A DNA stretch of 64,000 nucleotides. Source: DAOULY01 sp034414595. Its GTDB lineage: Bacteria; Chloroflexota; Dehalococcoidia; SZUA-161; JAUWZY01. A program made the translations under genes and the position numbers. Positions 8,678-18,053 of the stretch are shown in pieces. The stretch spans positions 62,001 through 126,000 of the forward strand of contig DAOULY010000001.1 of assembly GCA_034414595.1 (NCBI GenBank), in the 5' to 3' direction. The notes under the pieces were generated by a model. It did no database searches, was not told the DNA's origin, and saw only the letters and a program-made list of their open reading frames with translations. Numbering within the stretch: the stretch's first letter is position 1; the number at the start of each line of letters is the position of its first letter.

Positions 8678-10177
8678 TTATCCTGCTGGCATTATCTGCC
8701 CTGTTGGCTCCGTTAGCAAAGATGAAAGCAGCTTCTTGCACACCTCAAATGTCTCAGCAGCTTCCTGTCCTGTTGCTGTCCAGCCACGATGGGCGATTGC
8801 ATTCCGAAGGCTACGAAGCCTATCAAGCTGATCCAGTATGGAAGAATCTATGATTTCCAATTTGCGTAGCGCCCTTAGGTTTCTGGCAATGCCAATATCT
8901 TCCAACGCATCTCTTAGATTGCTCCCGGTACACTGAACAGAAAGGTATTCCTCCCATTTTAGAGAAACCCAGTGCTCAATGAAAATCCAGGCCCACAATA
9001 CGGATTGATTGTGCTCTCTTTGGAATAAATGTGAGCCAACTTCAGCAAATATGAGAAACAGTCGTTTCAGTAGCTCGCTTCCTGCGACATCTTGATAAAC
9101 TTTGGCAGCGTGTTCCAGATCCACGATTGAAACGACTCGTGATCTGAAACCACGGTGTAGCCAAGGGTCAAGACGTACCTTCCCGGCTTCAAAACGCATG
9201 ATTTGTATGTCACCTTCATGCTTTCCAAAATCCAGATACATCAATTCGTTCTCTCTAAGAGTCACAAATGGATAGCCCATGAGGTTGAAGACTGCTACTA
9301 GGATGTTGAACATATCCAGAAACAGCCGCTCGTCTTTAGTGTTTATAGCAAGCAGACCGTCCTGGGTCGAGACAAGTTTTGCTCCATTAAATTCATACTC
9401 AAAGATGATCTTGAGAAAACGCCCCCCATGGGGGTCGCCGCCATATATCCCCGATTTTAGCAGTTGCTGAATTGACGGCCTTGGCCGTTCACCCACCCAT
9501 ACATGGGGATACAGATAGGAACCCAGTAGATCATATTCGCGTTCTTTCAGGGGAGTCATTGGTTGCCCTTGTTCTGTGCTTTCTCGTGTTCGTGGTCTCT
9601 TCGCGTTCTCTATCCAGTCAACGACACGCGCTTTGATATGATCGAGCGTTGGATCATACTGAAACATCCAAAACCATAGTTTGTCTGAGGGGTAGTCACC
9701 ACTACCGCCCATGCCATACCTGTGGTCGCTCCATATCGCAGCGGACAAAGCTGAGTTCAACGTTCTCAGGGATTCTGCACAAGCTTCAGCGAAAGCTTCC
9801 CTGACCGTCAACGATTCTCGGAAGAAACGGAATCTCCAGGTGTCTTCCAGTAGCCGATCAAATCTCTGATTTTCCAATATGGCTGCCAATTGATCAGTGG
9901 CGTGCTTTGTCTCGATATTGTGGCAAATAATTTCAGCATCCAAGCGATCTTCAAATTGGCTGAATGCCCACAGCTGAACGGCTATATCGAGATCCCAGTT
10001 GAAGAATCTGAATACTTCCACCTGGGTTGGCGGGGCGAAATAGAAGGGTTTGCCCCTGAACTGCTGCTGCTCAGGAGTCAATTCTGCAAACATGGCACGC
10101 CATTGTGTGACAGCCTGTGACACCAGCAATCTGATCTGCTCTTCGTGCATGCCGCTGGTATTATCGTTCTCAGTCAT
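8678..10177 (-). CDS. HEPN-like C-terminal domain protein
   Basis: The ATG at 10175-10177 has a GGAAG ribosome site and gives 499 residues. An upstream ATG at 10228 has none. The C-terminal ~120 residues are helical and contain RLRSLRNAIAHRG, with R458-N459-x3-H463. This is the R-x4-H motif of HEPN domains, which are RNases or dormant RNA-binding modules common in toxin-antitoxin, CRISPR (Csm6/Cas13) and abortive-infection proteins. The N-terminal ~380 residues are rich in Trp/Phe and have no domain I can name. The family may resemble ApeA-like HEPN proteins. The gene is divergent from the 1141-residue gene at 10426 with a shared 248-bp upstream region, suggesting a linked pair. Confidence 0.5.
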   Translation of the reverse strand: MTENDNTSGMHEEQIRLLVSQAVTQWRAMFAELTPEQQQFRGKPFYFAPPTQVEVFRFFNWDLDIAVQLWAFSQFEDRLDAEIICHNIETKHATDQLAAILENQRFDRLLEDTWRFRFFRESLTVREAFAEACAESLRTLNSALSAAIWSDHRYGMGGSGDYPSDKLWFWMFQYDPTLDHIKARVVDWIENAKRPRTRESTEQGQPMTPLKEREYDLLGSYLYPHVWVGERPRPSIQQLLKSGIYGGDPHGGRFLKIIFEYEFNGAKLVSTQDGLLAINTKDERLFLDMFNILVAVFNLMGYPFVTLRENELMYLDFGKHEGDIQIMRFEAGKVRLDPWLHRGFRSRVVSIVDLEHAAKVYQDVAGSELLKRLFLIFAEVGSHLFQREHNQSVLWAWIFIEHWVSLKWEEYLSVQCTGSNLRDALEDIGIARNLRALRKLEIIDSSILDQLDRLRSLRNAIAHRGWTATGQEAAETFEVCKKLLSSLLTEPTGQIMPAG

Positions 10178-10425
10178 GGATCTTCCAACTACCGTAGGCC
10201 CCACCATAATAGGATACAAAGCTCTCATCCACGGATTTGAATTCGAGTTTCCTTGGTGAACCCATAAGGCGGCTATCCTTGGTCATATCAGGTCATACCA
10301 CCTTTCATTATGTATTATACAGATTTGCTCCTCATTTGCATCATCAAATATCTCGTACCTGTCTATCCTTCGTTGCAGGTACGGGCAGGGTGTTGTACAA
10401 TCGCTCTATAAGCAGTGGGGACACG

Positions 10426-13400
10426 ATGGATCCGAAAAAAGAGTCTGGCTACCAACCCTTTCGCTTTTCTGATCCACGTCAAGAGCGCATTTACGGCCGA
10501 CTCCGACTCGTGGGTCCTGGGCCTGCGGCTTTCTACAGAGATGCCTGTTGGTTGATGGCAGCTGAGCCACCAATCATTGCTGCTGCCCACCTCGTCTCAC
10601 ACCTTCTACGAGAGATCGAGAGTGCGCTACGGGATGTGCTGGAGCCTCTACATGGGCACACTGAGAACACCAACACGGGAGGTAAGTCAAAAGATGACAC
10701 ACACAAGGCAGAGATTTACAATATTCTGAAGGCCCTGGAGATCCCTGATACCGACCCTGTCGCCAAGGCGTGGCTGCGGCTACCGGGAAAGAGCAATGAC
10801 TATGGCCTGGCAGCACGGGCCCACCGTGATGCGCTTCTCCCACCTAGGCAAATCGATCATGAATTCCAAATATTTTGGGCAGAGATAGAGACTGTCTTCG
10901 ATGTCGTTCTGGAAAGGTTTGAATCGTGCTATCTACAATACCACCAACGACTGGATAAGCTTCTCGCGAAGGCTATTCCAACACAGGTGGACATTGATTT
11001 GCTCCGCGAGCAGGTGCCGAATAACTTGGTAGCCCTTGGCTACTTTTTCGACAAACTCCCTAGCGCCGCATGGCTGAGATATTTGAAAGCTGGAGGATTT
11101 TTCAAACACCCGCCGGAGCCAGAGCGGGACGAAGATAAGGGATTGGTTCGCTTTCCGATATGGCCAGAGTCCCGATACCTTGCGCGGATGGCTTCTCAGG
11201 ATCCCAAAACAGTTCTGGAAATCGTTCTCCAGATTCCCGACACCGACAACATCCGTGTTCATATAGATATTGTCAATGCAGCGCTTGCGATGCCACCAGA
11301 GCATGCTGCGAAGCTCGTTTCAAGGGTAGCGACTTGGATAGAATCGCCATATCAGCTGCTGGTTCCAGAAAAGGTAGGCGAGCTCGTTGCACATCTTGCG
11401 CAAGGCGGTCAGGTGGATAAAGCGCTCGAGTTGGCCCGGTCACTTCTCGCTGTCAGATTACACGAGTTTCACGTATCGGAGACAGAGGGGCTTGAGCCAG
11501 TGCGCCTGATGCCTGAAGTGCTGGCACACTTTCACGAATGGCATTATCGGGAGATACTCCAGCGGCATGTTCCAACCCTTGTTACTGCGGGAGGAGAGCG
11601 TGCTCTAATCCTTCTGTGCGATCTTCTGGATTCAGCGATCGGCTTATCTCGAGGTCATGTAGAAGGCGATGAGTCGGAGGATCACTCATATATTTGGCGA
11701 CCAGCAGTGGAAGACAATCCCCAGAACTGGAAGCAAGGCATCGAGGACGCCCTTGTGTCGGCTGTCCGGGACGCAGCTACACAGATTGCCCAAAATGACC
11801 CAGCTACTGTTCCGGCGCTGGTGCAGACACTGGAGCAACACCGTCGGCCGATCTTTTATCGACTAGCACTTTATGTACTCTCGGAGTTTTCTGATCAAGC
11901 TGTCGAGCTCGTTACTGAACGCTTGACTGACCGAGCGCGGTTCGATGACTTTCGACTGCGCCACGAGTACACGCTGTTGGCGCAAAAGAGCTTTCCAGCC
12001 CTCCCAGCAAAACAGAAAAGAAAGATACTTAGTTGGATCAAGGAAGGCCCCGACCTCACATGGTACGTGGTTGGTCAAGAGGCGCAGGCGGGCCAGACAC
12101 TAAAAGATGAGGACGCAGAGCGATACACGAGACGTTGGCAACGAAATCGTTTAGCTCCTCTCAGTAGTGCACTTCCATCAAAGTTGTCAAGGATCTACAA
12201 GGAACTGGTCGCCGAGTTCGGCCCAGCCGAACATCCTGAGTTTCCTGTATACAGCAGCGGCGTGCGCGTGCATGACACTCGCGTGACAGGATCAGAGCAG
12301 CTCCAGGCCATGCAGGTCAAAGAAATTATTTCCTTCTTAAAATCTTGGCAGCCTCCGGGAGGCTTTATGAATCCCTCCACTGAAGACCTCGGGTGTGAGT
12401 TGACCACCGCCGTCGCTGCCGATCCTGACCGTTTCGCAGTCGAAGCTGTCCGATTCCACGGGCTTGATCCCGATTACATAAGTGGATTTATCTGTGGTTT
12501 TCGTGATGCTACACAGGGAGGAAAATCTTTTTCTTGGCTCCCGGTTCTGAATCTCTGTCGCTGGGTGGTGGACCAATCTGAGGCAGCATACACAGAGGAA
12601 CAACTCGATCTCAGGCCAAGATGGCGTTGGGCACGTAAATCGATTGCGGATCTGTTAACGCACGGTTTCAGCGGGGGTGTCCAAGAGATTCCATTCGACC
12701 TGCGCAGTATCGTTTGGGAGGTACTGCAGCCGCTCACAGATGATCCCGATCCAACACCAGACGACGAGGCTCGCGACGATGGCTCGCTTGGGGGCTTCTA
12801 CGGACTGTCTATCAATACGACCCGTGGCCACGCTATGCACGCGGTTATATATTATGCACTCTGGGTAAGGAGACACGTTGAGGAACTAGCCGGCGACAAG
12901 GAAAGAATCGCCGCTGGATTCAATGAGATGCCCGAGGTTCAGGCAATCCTTGACCGCCATCTCGACCCTGATCGAGATCCATCACGATCGATTCGAGCAG
13001 TCTATGGTCGATTCTTCCCATGGCTTCTCTTACTCGATTCGCAGTGGGCAGCTGCGAGTGTGTCAAAGATTTTCCCCAATGAGGAGGCACAGCGAGATCT
13101 CCATGATGCTGCTTGGGAGACCTACATCACATCTTGTCCCGCCGACGACAATGTTTTCGACATTCTAAGTGAGCAATATGTTCATGCAATCAATCTTATC
13201 ACCATGGAGCCCAAGGAGAATCGGCGGGTTCCAGACCCAGACGAGCGTCTTGCAGAGCACTTCATGGCCCTGTACTGGCGTGGTAAGCTGAAGCTGGACG
13301 AGCCTGAAGGGATCCTTAAAAAGTTCTATGTGAAGGCTTCAGATACCTTGCGTGGGCACGCTCTTGCGTTCGTTGGTCGCGTCATGTATAACACCGAGGG

Positions 13401-13851
13401 TGCAGTTGCACCTCAAAGGGTGAAACGAAACAAAGTTCTGTGGGAGCGACGTTTGGATGTGGCGCGTACGGCGACAGTGCCGGGTGAACACGCCTCTGAG
13501 CTTGCTGCCTTCGGATGGTGGTTTGTCTCTGCGAAGTTAGATGATGCTTGGGCCATTATGCAACTGGCTGAGGCCCTCAAGATCACTGGCAGGGTCGATG
13601 CTGATCATCTGGTGGTCGAGCACCTTGCCAGTCTGGCACCCTCAATGCCTGTGCCGGTGTTGGAATGCCTTAGCTTGATGATAGATGGGGATGTGGAAGG
13701 CTGGCACATCGATGTTTGGCGTGAGCATGTCTGGGCTATTCTCGACACGGCGCTCCAGAGCTCTGAGCAAACCGTGCAAATGGAAGCTAGGTCGCTTGTC
13801 AATCGCTTGGCTGCTCGCGGGCACTTGGATTTCGGAGACCTGCTTCGATAG
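10426..13851 (+). CDS. Very large protein of unknown function (1141 residues), helical repeats likely
   Basis: The start was chosen at the ATG 10426 (after GTGGGG). The frame extends 63 codons upstream without a plausible start. An N-terminal region (~1-120) contains ACWLMAAEPPIIAAAHLVSH followed by LLREIESALRDVL, a helical block resembling HEPN-like or STAND-associated N-termini. No P-loop is visible. Much of the rest consists of repeated amphipathic helices suggestive of an alpha-solenoid. Large solenoid proteins of this kind are often recognition components of defence systems, but I do not recognise a family. Nothing in the sequence indicates membrane segments. Its divergent neighbour is the HEPN-like gene, which may be its partner. 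Confidence 0.6.
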   Translation: MDPKKESGYQPFRFSDPRQERIYGRLRLVGPGPAAFYRDACWLMAAEPPIIAAAHLVSHLLREIESALRDVLEPLHGHTENTNTGGKSKDDTHKAEIYNILKALEIPDTDPVAKAWLRLPGKSNDYGLAARAHRDALLPPRQIDHEFQIFWAEIETVFDVVLERFESCYLQYHQRLDKLLAKAIPTQVDIDLLREQVPNNLVALGYFFDKLPSAAWLRYLKAGGFFKHPPEPERDEDKGLVRFPIWPESRYLARMASQDPKTVLEIVLQIPDTDNIRVHIDIVNAALAMPPEHAAKLVSRVATWIESPYQLLVPEKVGELVAHLAQGGQVDKALELARSLLAVRLHEFHVSETEGLEPVRLMPEVLAHFHEWHYREILQRHVPTLVTAGGERALILLCDLLDSAIGLSRGHVEGDESEDHSYIWRPAVEDNPQNWKQGIEDALVSAVRDAATQIAQNDPATVPALVQTLEQHRRPIFYRLALYVLSEFSDQAVELVTERLTDRARFDDFRLRHEYTLLAQKSFPALPAKQKRKILSWIKEGPDLTWYVVGQEAQAGQTLKDEDAERYTRRWQRNRLAPLSSALPSKLSRIYKELVAEFGPAEHPEFPVYSSGVRVHDTRVTGSEQLQAMQVKEIISFLKSWQPPGGFMNPSTEDLGCELTTAVAADPDRFAVEAVRFHGLDPDYISGFICGFRDATQGGKSFSWLPVLNLCRWVVDQSEAAYTEEQLDLRPRWRWARKSIADLLTHGFSGGVQEIPFDLRSIVWEVLQPLTDDPDPTPDDEARDDGSLGGFYGLSINTTRGHAMHAVIYYALWVRRHVEELAGDKERIAAGFNEMPEVQAILDRHLDPDRDPSRSIRAVYGRFFPWLLLLDSQWAAASVSKIFPNEEAQRDLHDAAWETYITSCPADDNVFDILSEQYVHAINLITMEPKENRRVPDPDERLAEHFMALYWRGKLKLDEPEGILKKFYVKASDTLRGHALAFVGRVMYNTEGAVAPQRVKRNKVLWERRLDVARTATVPGEHASELAAFGWWFVSAKLDDAWAIMQLAEALKITGRVDADHLVVEHLASLAPSMPVPVLECLSLMIDGDVEGWHIDVWREHVWAILDTALQSSEQTVQMEARSLVNRLAARGHLDFGDLLR

Positions 13852-13960
13852 AGCGACTGAGGTAAGCTATTCGAATAGTGCCCATTTTTTCAGATGATAA
13901 CTGGACAAGTTTCGCTCCCCTTAGCAGTATCTGTGCCAGACCGCTCATAGCTGTGTAATA

Positions 13961-14107
13961 CACCTTCGCCAGAAAGTTGACAAGCCCTGCTGAAAACAAT
14001 GAAGTCACTGGGTGAGCCGTGGATAAGAGAGAAGCAACCCCTGCAAAGCTGGAATCAACTGCTTCTTCCCAAACAAGAGTTCGGTAACTGTTCCGAAAGG
14101 CCCACCA
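13961..14107 (+). repeat. Dispersed 147-bp repeat, copy 1
   Basis: This segment reappears at 23539-23685 in the same orientation with only about ten differences by eye. The shared core includes GTGAGCCGTGGATAAGAGAG and GTAACTGTTCCGAAAGGCCC. It contains no intact gene. On the minus strand both copies share the same single in-frame stop within an otherwise open frame, so both could derive from one already broken coding sequence or from a non-coding element. Confidence 0.8.
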
Positions 14108-14110
14108 TGA

Positions 14111-14204
14111 TGGTAATGATATTACCCTAAATTAGCCACGATTTATTCTACAGGGTCTGGGATGTTGCCGTTTTCTGAATCGCAAGCTGGTAATATCATT
14201 ACCA
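14111..14204. promoter_or_regulatory. Pair of GGTAAT-N3-ATTACC palindromes
   Basis: TGGTAATGATATTACC at 14111-14126 and its exact inverse complement GGTAATATCATTACCA at 14189-14204 are each palindromic with a 3-nt centre. Two identical operator-like palindromes about 78 bp apart suggest a binding site pair for a dimeric regulator, possibly looping. Alternatively they are the ends of a small element. A small minus-strand frame (14143-14412) overlaps them but is unconvincing. Confidence 0.45.
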
Positions 14205-14444
14205 CTTCAACATCTCTTGAATCATGGCTTGCCCCCTCCTTCAAACGATACTCTACTTCTTCCACGGAGCAGGAGCAAGCCCCAAGGTGTCCATTAGCTT
14301 TTATCCTAAAAGTGTCCCATTTATGCTGACGGTTTACACATTTGTATAATTTGGCTGCATTGAATGAGAGCCCGGAATGTGACGTTCTGGCTTGTTGTCT
14401 GACTATGACCACTTGAGACTAAGGTTCGAATCTCTTCAGGAAAC

Positions 14445-15246
14445 CTATTTGCAAATAGGCAATAGACTCCACCAGAGGAGAGCAGAACGCATACCGTCAG
14501 GCCACACATAGCAGTTGTTTGATAGACTTAGGCGCTTGGCCAATGTATCGCGAATGAGTGTGTCATAGTTAATAGATGACTGGAGACGAAGATGGCGTTT
14601 GGCTCTGGCAAAGGCTTCTTCAAAGGTATTATCTGCCCAGCGGTAAATATCACTCTCCACCAGCACGTTGGCGTAAATACCGATCGAATAAAGAGCGTTA
14701 TAGGCTATGATGGCATTGGGGCTGTCATGACGCTGCCCATAAATAGAGAGTGATAATTCACCAATAATGCCATCAGAGGGCGGTAAACGTATAGCTAGGT
14801 AACAAAGTCCTGGTGGTATATCGCTCTATCTTGTGGACAAAGGAAGCCAGGTCAGGGCTGGAATACATCGCGTGAGCACAAACGAGGACATCGTGTGGTT
14901 TGACAATAGCGTCTTCCCAGGAAGATTGTGTTATCTGTATATTATTTAGCTTTGCAGCAGCAATATTTTCGCGCAGAATATCTAGCATGGCATTAGATGG
15001 TTCAACGGCAGTAACAGTTTTAGCTATCTTGGCTAGAGGGATAGTCCAGCGCCCACTACCCGCACCTACGTCGAGAACCGTAGTCTCGCCATCAATTCTT
15101 TTTAGAACAAAGTCAAGAAGTTTATCAGGTTTTGCATTCCTTCTGCGTGCGTGAGCTTTATACCTGCTTACCAGTTCGCTATTAGGGGCAGGGGAACCGG
15201 CCAGGATAAGTTCGCGCCATAACTTAAGCCAATCAGTCTCTGTCAA
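14445..15246 (-). pseudogene. Class I SAM-dependent methyltransferase, frameshifted
   Basis: From 15246 the frame encodes a class I methyltransferase: VLDVGAGSGRWTIPLA is motif I, TAVEPSNAMLDILREN is the ribose-binding acidic strand, and VLVCAHAMYSS is motif IV. Near 14800 this frame goes out of register and stops at 14773. In another frame the protein continues without a break (CYLAIRLPPSDGIIGELSLS and on through DNTFEEAFARAKRHL) to a stop at 14445. Reading across gives about 265 residues, normal for the family. The break is a one-base indel in a run CTTTGTTACC. It may be a true pseudogene or a sequencing error. Substrate unknown. Confidence 0.7.
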
Positions 15247-15475
15247 GAATAATCACTTCCCCACAGATACTTTCCGTCATCATAAGAGATCTTAGCTGGA
15301 GAGATTATAACATGCTTTGAGCCACTGCGGACCAAATGAGGTGGGCTATATCTAGAGATGAGTTACATTAGGGTGACCGGGGTCAGACTGCTTCAGGAAC
15401 ATCTTGGTCATATCAAGTTCAATACAATGGGCAGGCAAGTGATCTTCATGCTAATATTATTTATGGAGAGTGAGA

Positions 15476-16183
15476 ATGGCTGGGAGTAAAGTCCTCGTTG
15501 TAGAAGATGACAAAACCTTGCTCGATGCGCTTAGATATAACCTCGCAAAAGAAGGTTATACTGTCTTCGTCGCCACCGATGGTGTTCAGGCCATAGATGT
15601 TGCCAGGAGCGAGAAGCCAGACATAATCGTCCTCGATGTCATGCTCCCCAATCTGGACGGCTTTGAGGTCTGCCGCATCTTGCGTAAGGAAGGCATGACC
15701 ATGCCCATACTGATGCTCACTGCCAAGGTAGAGGAGATCGACAAAGTGGTCGGTTTAGAGTTAGGGGCCGACGATTACATGACCAAACCCTTCAGCCTTA
15801 GGGAACTACTGGCTCGTGTCAAGGCGATGCTGCGCCGTGTAGAGATGGTCAGGCAAGAGGCCTCCCTGGATCAAGAAGCCCTACAGCTGCTCAAGCTCGG
15901 TGACATTGAGATCGATTTAGCCTCGCACCGCGTATCACTTAGAGAGTCTCCAGTCGATCTAAGCCCCAAGGAGTTCGACCTCTTGGCGTTTCTGGCTCAG
16001 AACCGAGGGCGAGCATTCAGTCGAGATAGCCTGCTGGAGAAAGTCTGGGGATATGACTACGCAGGAGATACCCGGACGGTTGATGTTCACATCCGCTGGC
16101 TGCGCGAAAAGATGGAGAATGACCCTGGAAAGCCGCGCCACATCCTGACGGTGCGTGGCGTGGGATACAAGTTCGAAGAGTGA
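15476..16183 (+). CDS. phoB: Phosphate regulon response regulator
   Basis: OmpR/PhoB-family regulator of 235 residues from the ATG at 15476 (a GTG 6 bases earlier is possible). The receiver domain has the acidic pair E-D-D near residues 10-12, phosphoacceptor Asp54 in IVLDVMLP, Thr in MLTAK and Lys in MTKPFS. The C-terminal winged helix runs from about 135 to 233 (LSPKEFDLLAFL ... VDVHIRWLREKM ... VRGVGYKF). It overlaps the histidine kinase gene by one base and sits just upstream of the Pho-box array and pst operon, so PhoB/PhoP of the phosphate-starvation system is well supported. In Gram-positive-like lineages the same protein is called PhoP. Confidence 0.92.
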   Translation: MAGSKVLVVEDDKTLLDALRYNLAKEGYTVFVATDGVQAIDVARSEKPDIIVLDVMLPNLDGFEVCRILRKEGMTMPILMLTAKVEEIDKVVGLELGADDYMTKPFSLRELLARVKAMLRRVEMVRQEASLDQEALQLLKLGDIEIDLASHRVSLRESPVDLSPKEFDLLAFLAQNRGRAFSRDSLLEKVWGYDYAGDTRTVDVHIRWLREKMENDPGKPRHILTVRGVGYKFEE

Positions 16184-17931
16184 TGTTTCGCAGCATTCGC
16201 TGGCGCATAGCCATCCCCTTTATCCTGCTTATCCTGGCGGCGATAGGGGGCATTGGCCTCTATCTCTCAGATTTTACGCGAGATAACCATATGGACAACC
16301 TGCGCTCCGAACTCACCAGGGAGGCACAGCTATTGAGTGATGACAGTCAACCTTATTTTGATGGGCAAGAGGCAGAACTCGATGCCCTGGCCGATAGACT
16401 GGGAGACAGGATAGATGCCAGGATCACTGTTATCGCTCTCGATGGAACAGTGCTAGGTGATTCAGAGAGAGACCCTGCAACTATGGAAAACCACGCTGAC
16501 AGACCGGAGGTACTCCAGGCTCTCTCCGAAGGGATTGGTACCAGCATTCGCCATAGTGACACGTTGGGTTACGATATGATGTATGTGGCGGTACCCATAG
16601 CGAGCAATGATGCAATAGTCGGCATAGCTCGAGTTGCATTGCCGCTAACAGAAGTAAACGCAGCCCTGGCCCACATAAATCGAACCATAGCTATCGTCGC
16701 TGGCATAGCGTCGGCAACTGTAGTTTTAATCACATTTCTCATAGCACGCATCATAACCAAGCCGATTAAGACACTTACTCAGATGTCCAAGCGGATGGCT
16801 GAAGGAGAGCTTGAGCAGAAAATAGAGGTATCCTCCAGCGATGAGATCGGGGAGCTTGCTCATGCCTTCAACCAGATGTCCACAAGGATAAAAAAGACCA
16901 TGCACCTTACTGAAGCGGAGCGGGATAAGATGCTGGCGATAATGGAAAATATGGCCGATGGCATTGTGATCACGAATGACGAAGGGAAGGTGAGCCTTAT
17001 CAATCCCGCCGCTGAGAAAATCCTTGAGCTTCCTCGGGATATAGCTTTGGGGTATCCCTTCATTGAGGTGGGGAAGGACTCTGAGATGAATGAAGTCCTG
17101 AGCTACTGCCTCAGGACAGGGGAACAGCAAACTGGGGTGGTGGAGCGGGTGAGCCCGAGAAAGCAGTACATAAGGGTGATTGCCACGCCGATAGAGGGCG
17201 GAGGCATCCTCATACTGCAAGACCTCACCGAGCTACGGCGGCTGGAGATGGTGCGCCATGATTTCATCAGCAATATCTCCCACGAGCTCCGCACTCCCCT
17301 GTCCTCTATCAAGGTATTGGCTGAGACGCTTCAAGGAGGAGCCAGCGATGACTCCGGCGTAGCTCGCGAGTTTCTGGATAAGATAGATGCCGAGGTGGAC
17401 AAGCTGAACCAGTTAGTGCTGGAACTGGGGGAGCTCTCCCGCATTGAAAGCGGTGAGGTCCCGTTCGATATCAAGCCCATTGCCACAAGCGATGTGATCA
17501 GCCGTGCCGGTGACAGGATGCAGGCTCAAGCAGAGAGGGCTGGACTGGAGCTAACTGTAAGCGTCTCCCCTGACTTGCCAAAGGTCATGGCAGACGAGGC
17601 ACGAATAGAACAGGTGCTCATCAATCTGCTTCACAATGCCATCAAGTTCACGCCGCCCGGCGGTAAGGTCTCCCTCTATGTTGAAGCTATGGGCGATAAT
17701 GTAGGCGTCTCGGTAGCTGATACCGGTGTCGGCATCCCCGCCGATGACCTACCCCGCATCTTCGAGCGCTTCTACAAGGTGGACAGGGCAAGGACAGGCA
17801 CGGGAACAGGCTTAGGCTTAGCGATAGCCAAGCATATCATTGAAGCCCACGGCGGCCAGATTTGGGCAGAGAGTGTGGAGGGAAAAGGCTCGGCCTTCCA
17901 TTTCACCCTGCCTTTGGCTCCCCTGCCTTAA
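16183..17931 (+). CDS. phoR: Phosphate regulon sensor histidine kinase
   Basis: 582-residue membrane kinase. The first TM helix (~10-28) and the second (~165-190) flank an extracytoplasmic sensor domain. They are followed by HAMP (~190-240), PAS (~245-345), HisKA with the phosphoacceptor His in ISNISHELRTPLSSIK (~360), and an HATPase_c domain with N box (LINLLHNAIKFT), G1 (VADTGVGIP), F (IFERFYKVD) and G2 (GTGTGLGLAI). The start at 16183 uses an ATGA overlap with the phoB stop, or a GTG three bases earlier. The full PAS-containing architecture matches PhoR. Signalling in such systems normally involves contact with PstB and PhoU, both encoded downstream. Confidence 0.92.
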   Translation: MFRSIRWRIAIPFILLILAAIGGIGLYLSDFTRDNHMDNLRSELTREAQLLSDDSQPYFDGQEAELDALADRLGDRIDARITVIALDGTVLGDSERDPATMENHADRPEVLQALSEGIGTSIRHSDTLGYDMMYVAVPIASNDAIVGIARVALPLTEVNAALAHINRTIAIVAGIASATVVLITFLIARIITKPIKTLTQMSKRMAEGELEQKIEVSSSDEIGELAHAFNQMSTRIKKTMHLTEAERDKMLAIMENMADGIVITNDEGKVSLINPAAEKILELPRDIALGYPFIEVGKDSEMNEVLSYCLRTGEQQTGVVERVSPRKQYIRVIATPIEGGGILILQDLTELRRLEMVRHDFISNISHELRTPLSSIKVLAETLQGGASDDSGVAREFLDKIDAEVDKLNQLVLELGELSRIESGEVPFDIKPIATSDVISRAGDRMQAQAERAGLELTVSVSPDLPKVMADEARIEQVLINLLHNAIKFTPPGGKVSLYVEAMGDNVGVSVADTGVGIPADDLPRIFERFYKVDRARTGTGTGLGLAIAKHIIEAHGGQIWAESVEGKGSAFHFTLPLAPLP

Positions 17932-17939
17932 CCAAACCC

Positions 17940-18003
17940 TGAACAAAATTTAACATCCTCTTAACAAAACCTTAAACAGACCTTAAACATCGTCTGCTAT
18001 GCT
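17940..18003 (+). promoter_or_regulatory. Pho-box array and extended -10 promoter
   Basis: Half-sites of the form TTAACA/TTAAAC recur at 17950, 17961, 17972 and 17983, exactly 11 bp apart, with a weaker TGAACA at 17940. This is the phasing of PhoB/PhoP boxes on one DNA face. The array ends close to an extended -10 (TGC-TATGCT, 17995-18003) without a good -35, as expected for an activator-dependent promoter. It precedes the arsC-like gene and pstS, so both should be phosphate-starvation inducible. Confidence 0.8.
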
Positions 18004-18053
18004 TGAGTCAGGATGAAAGGTTTGTTTAGGGCCAATTTATTACCGACACTGCC

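Noticed and set aside
10237..10425. 63-codon N-terminal extension of the 1141-residue protein
   Set aside because: The extension covers the divergent promoter region. The ATG at 10426 has a better ribosome site.
14143..14412. 89-codon minus-strand frame over the palindromes
   Set aside because: Has some protein-like composition but no ribosome site or recognisable domain, and it covers operator-like palindromes. Kept as unproven.
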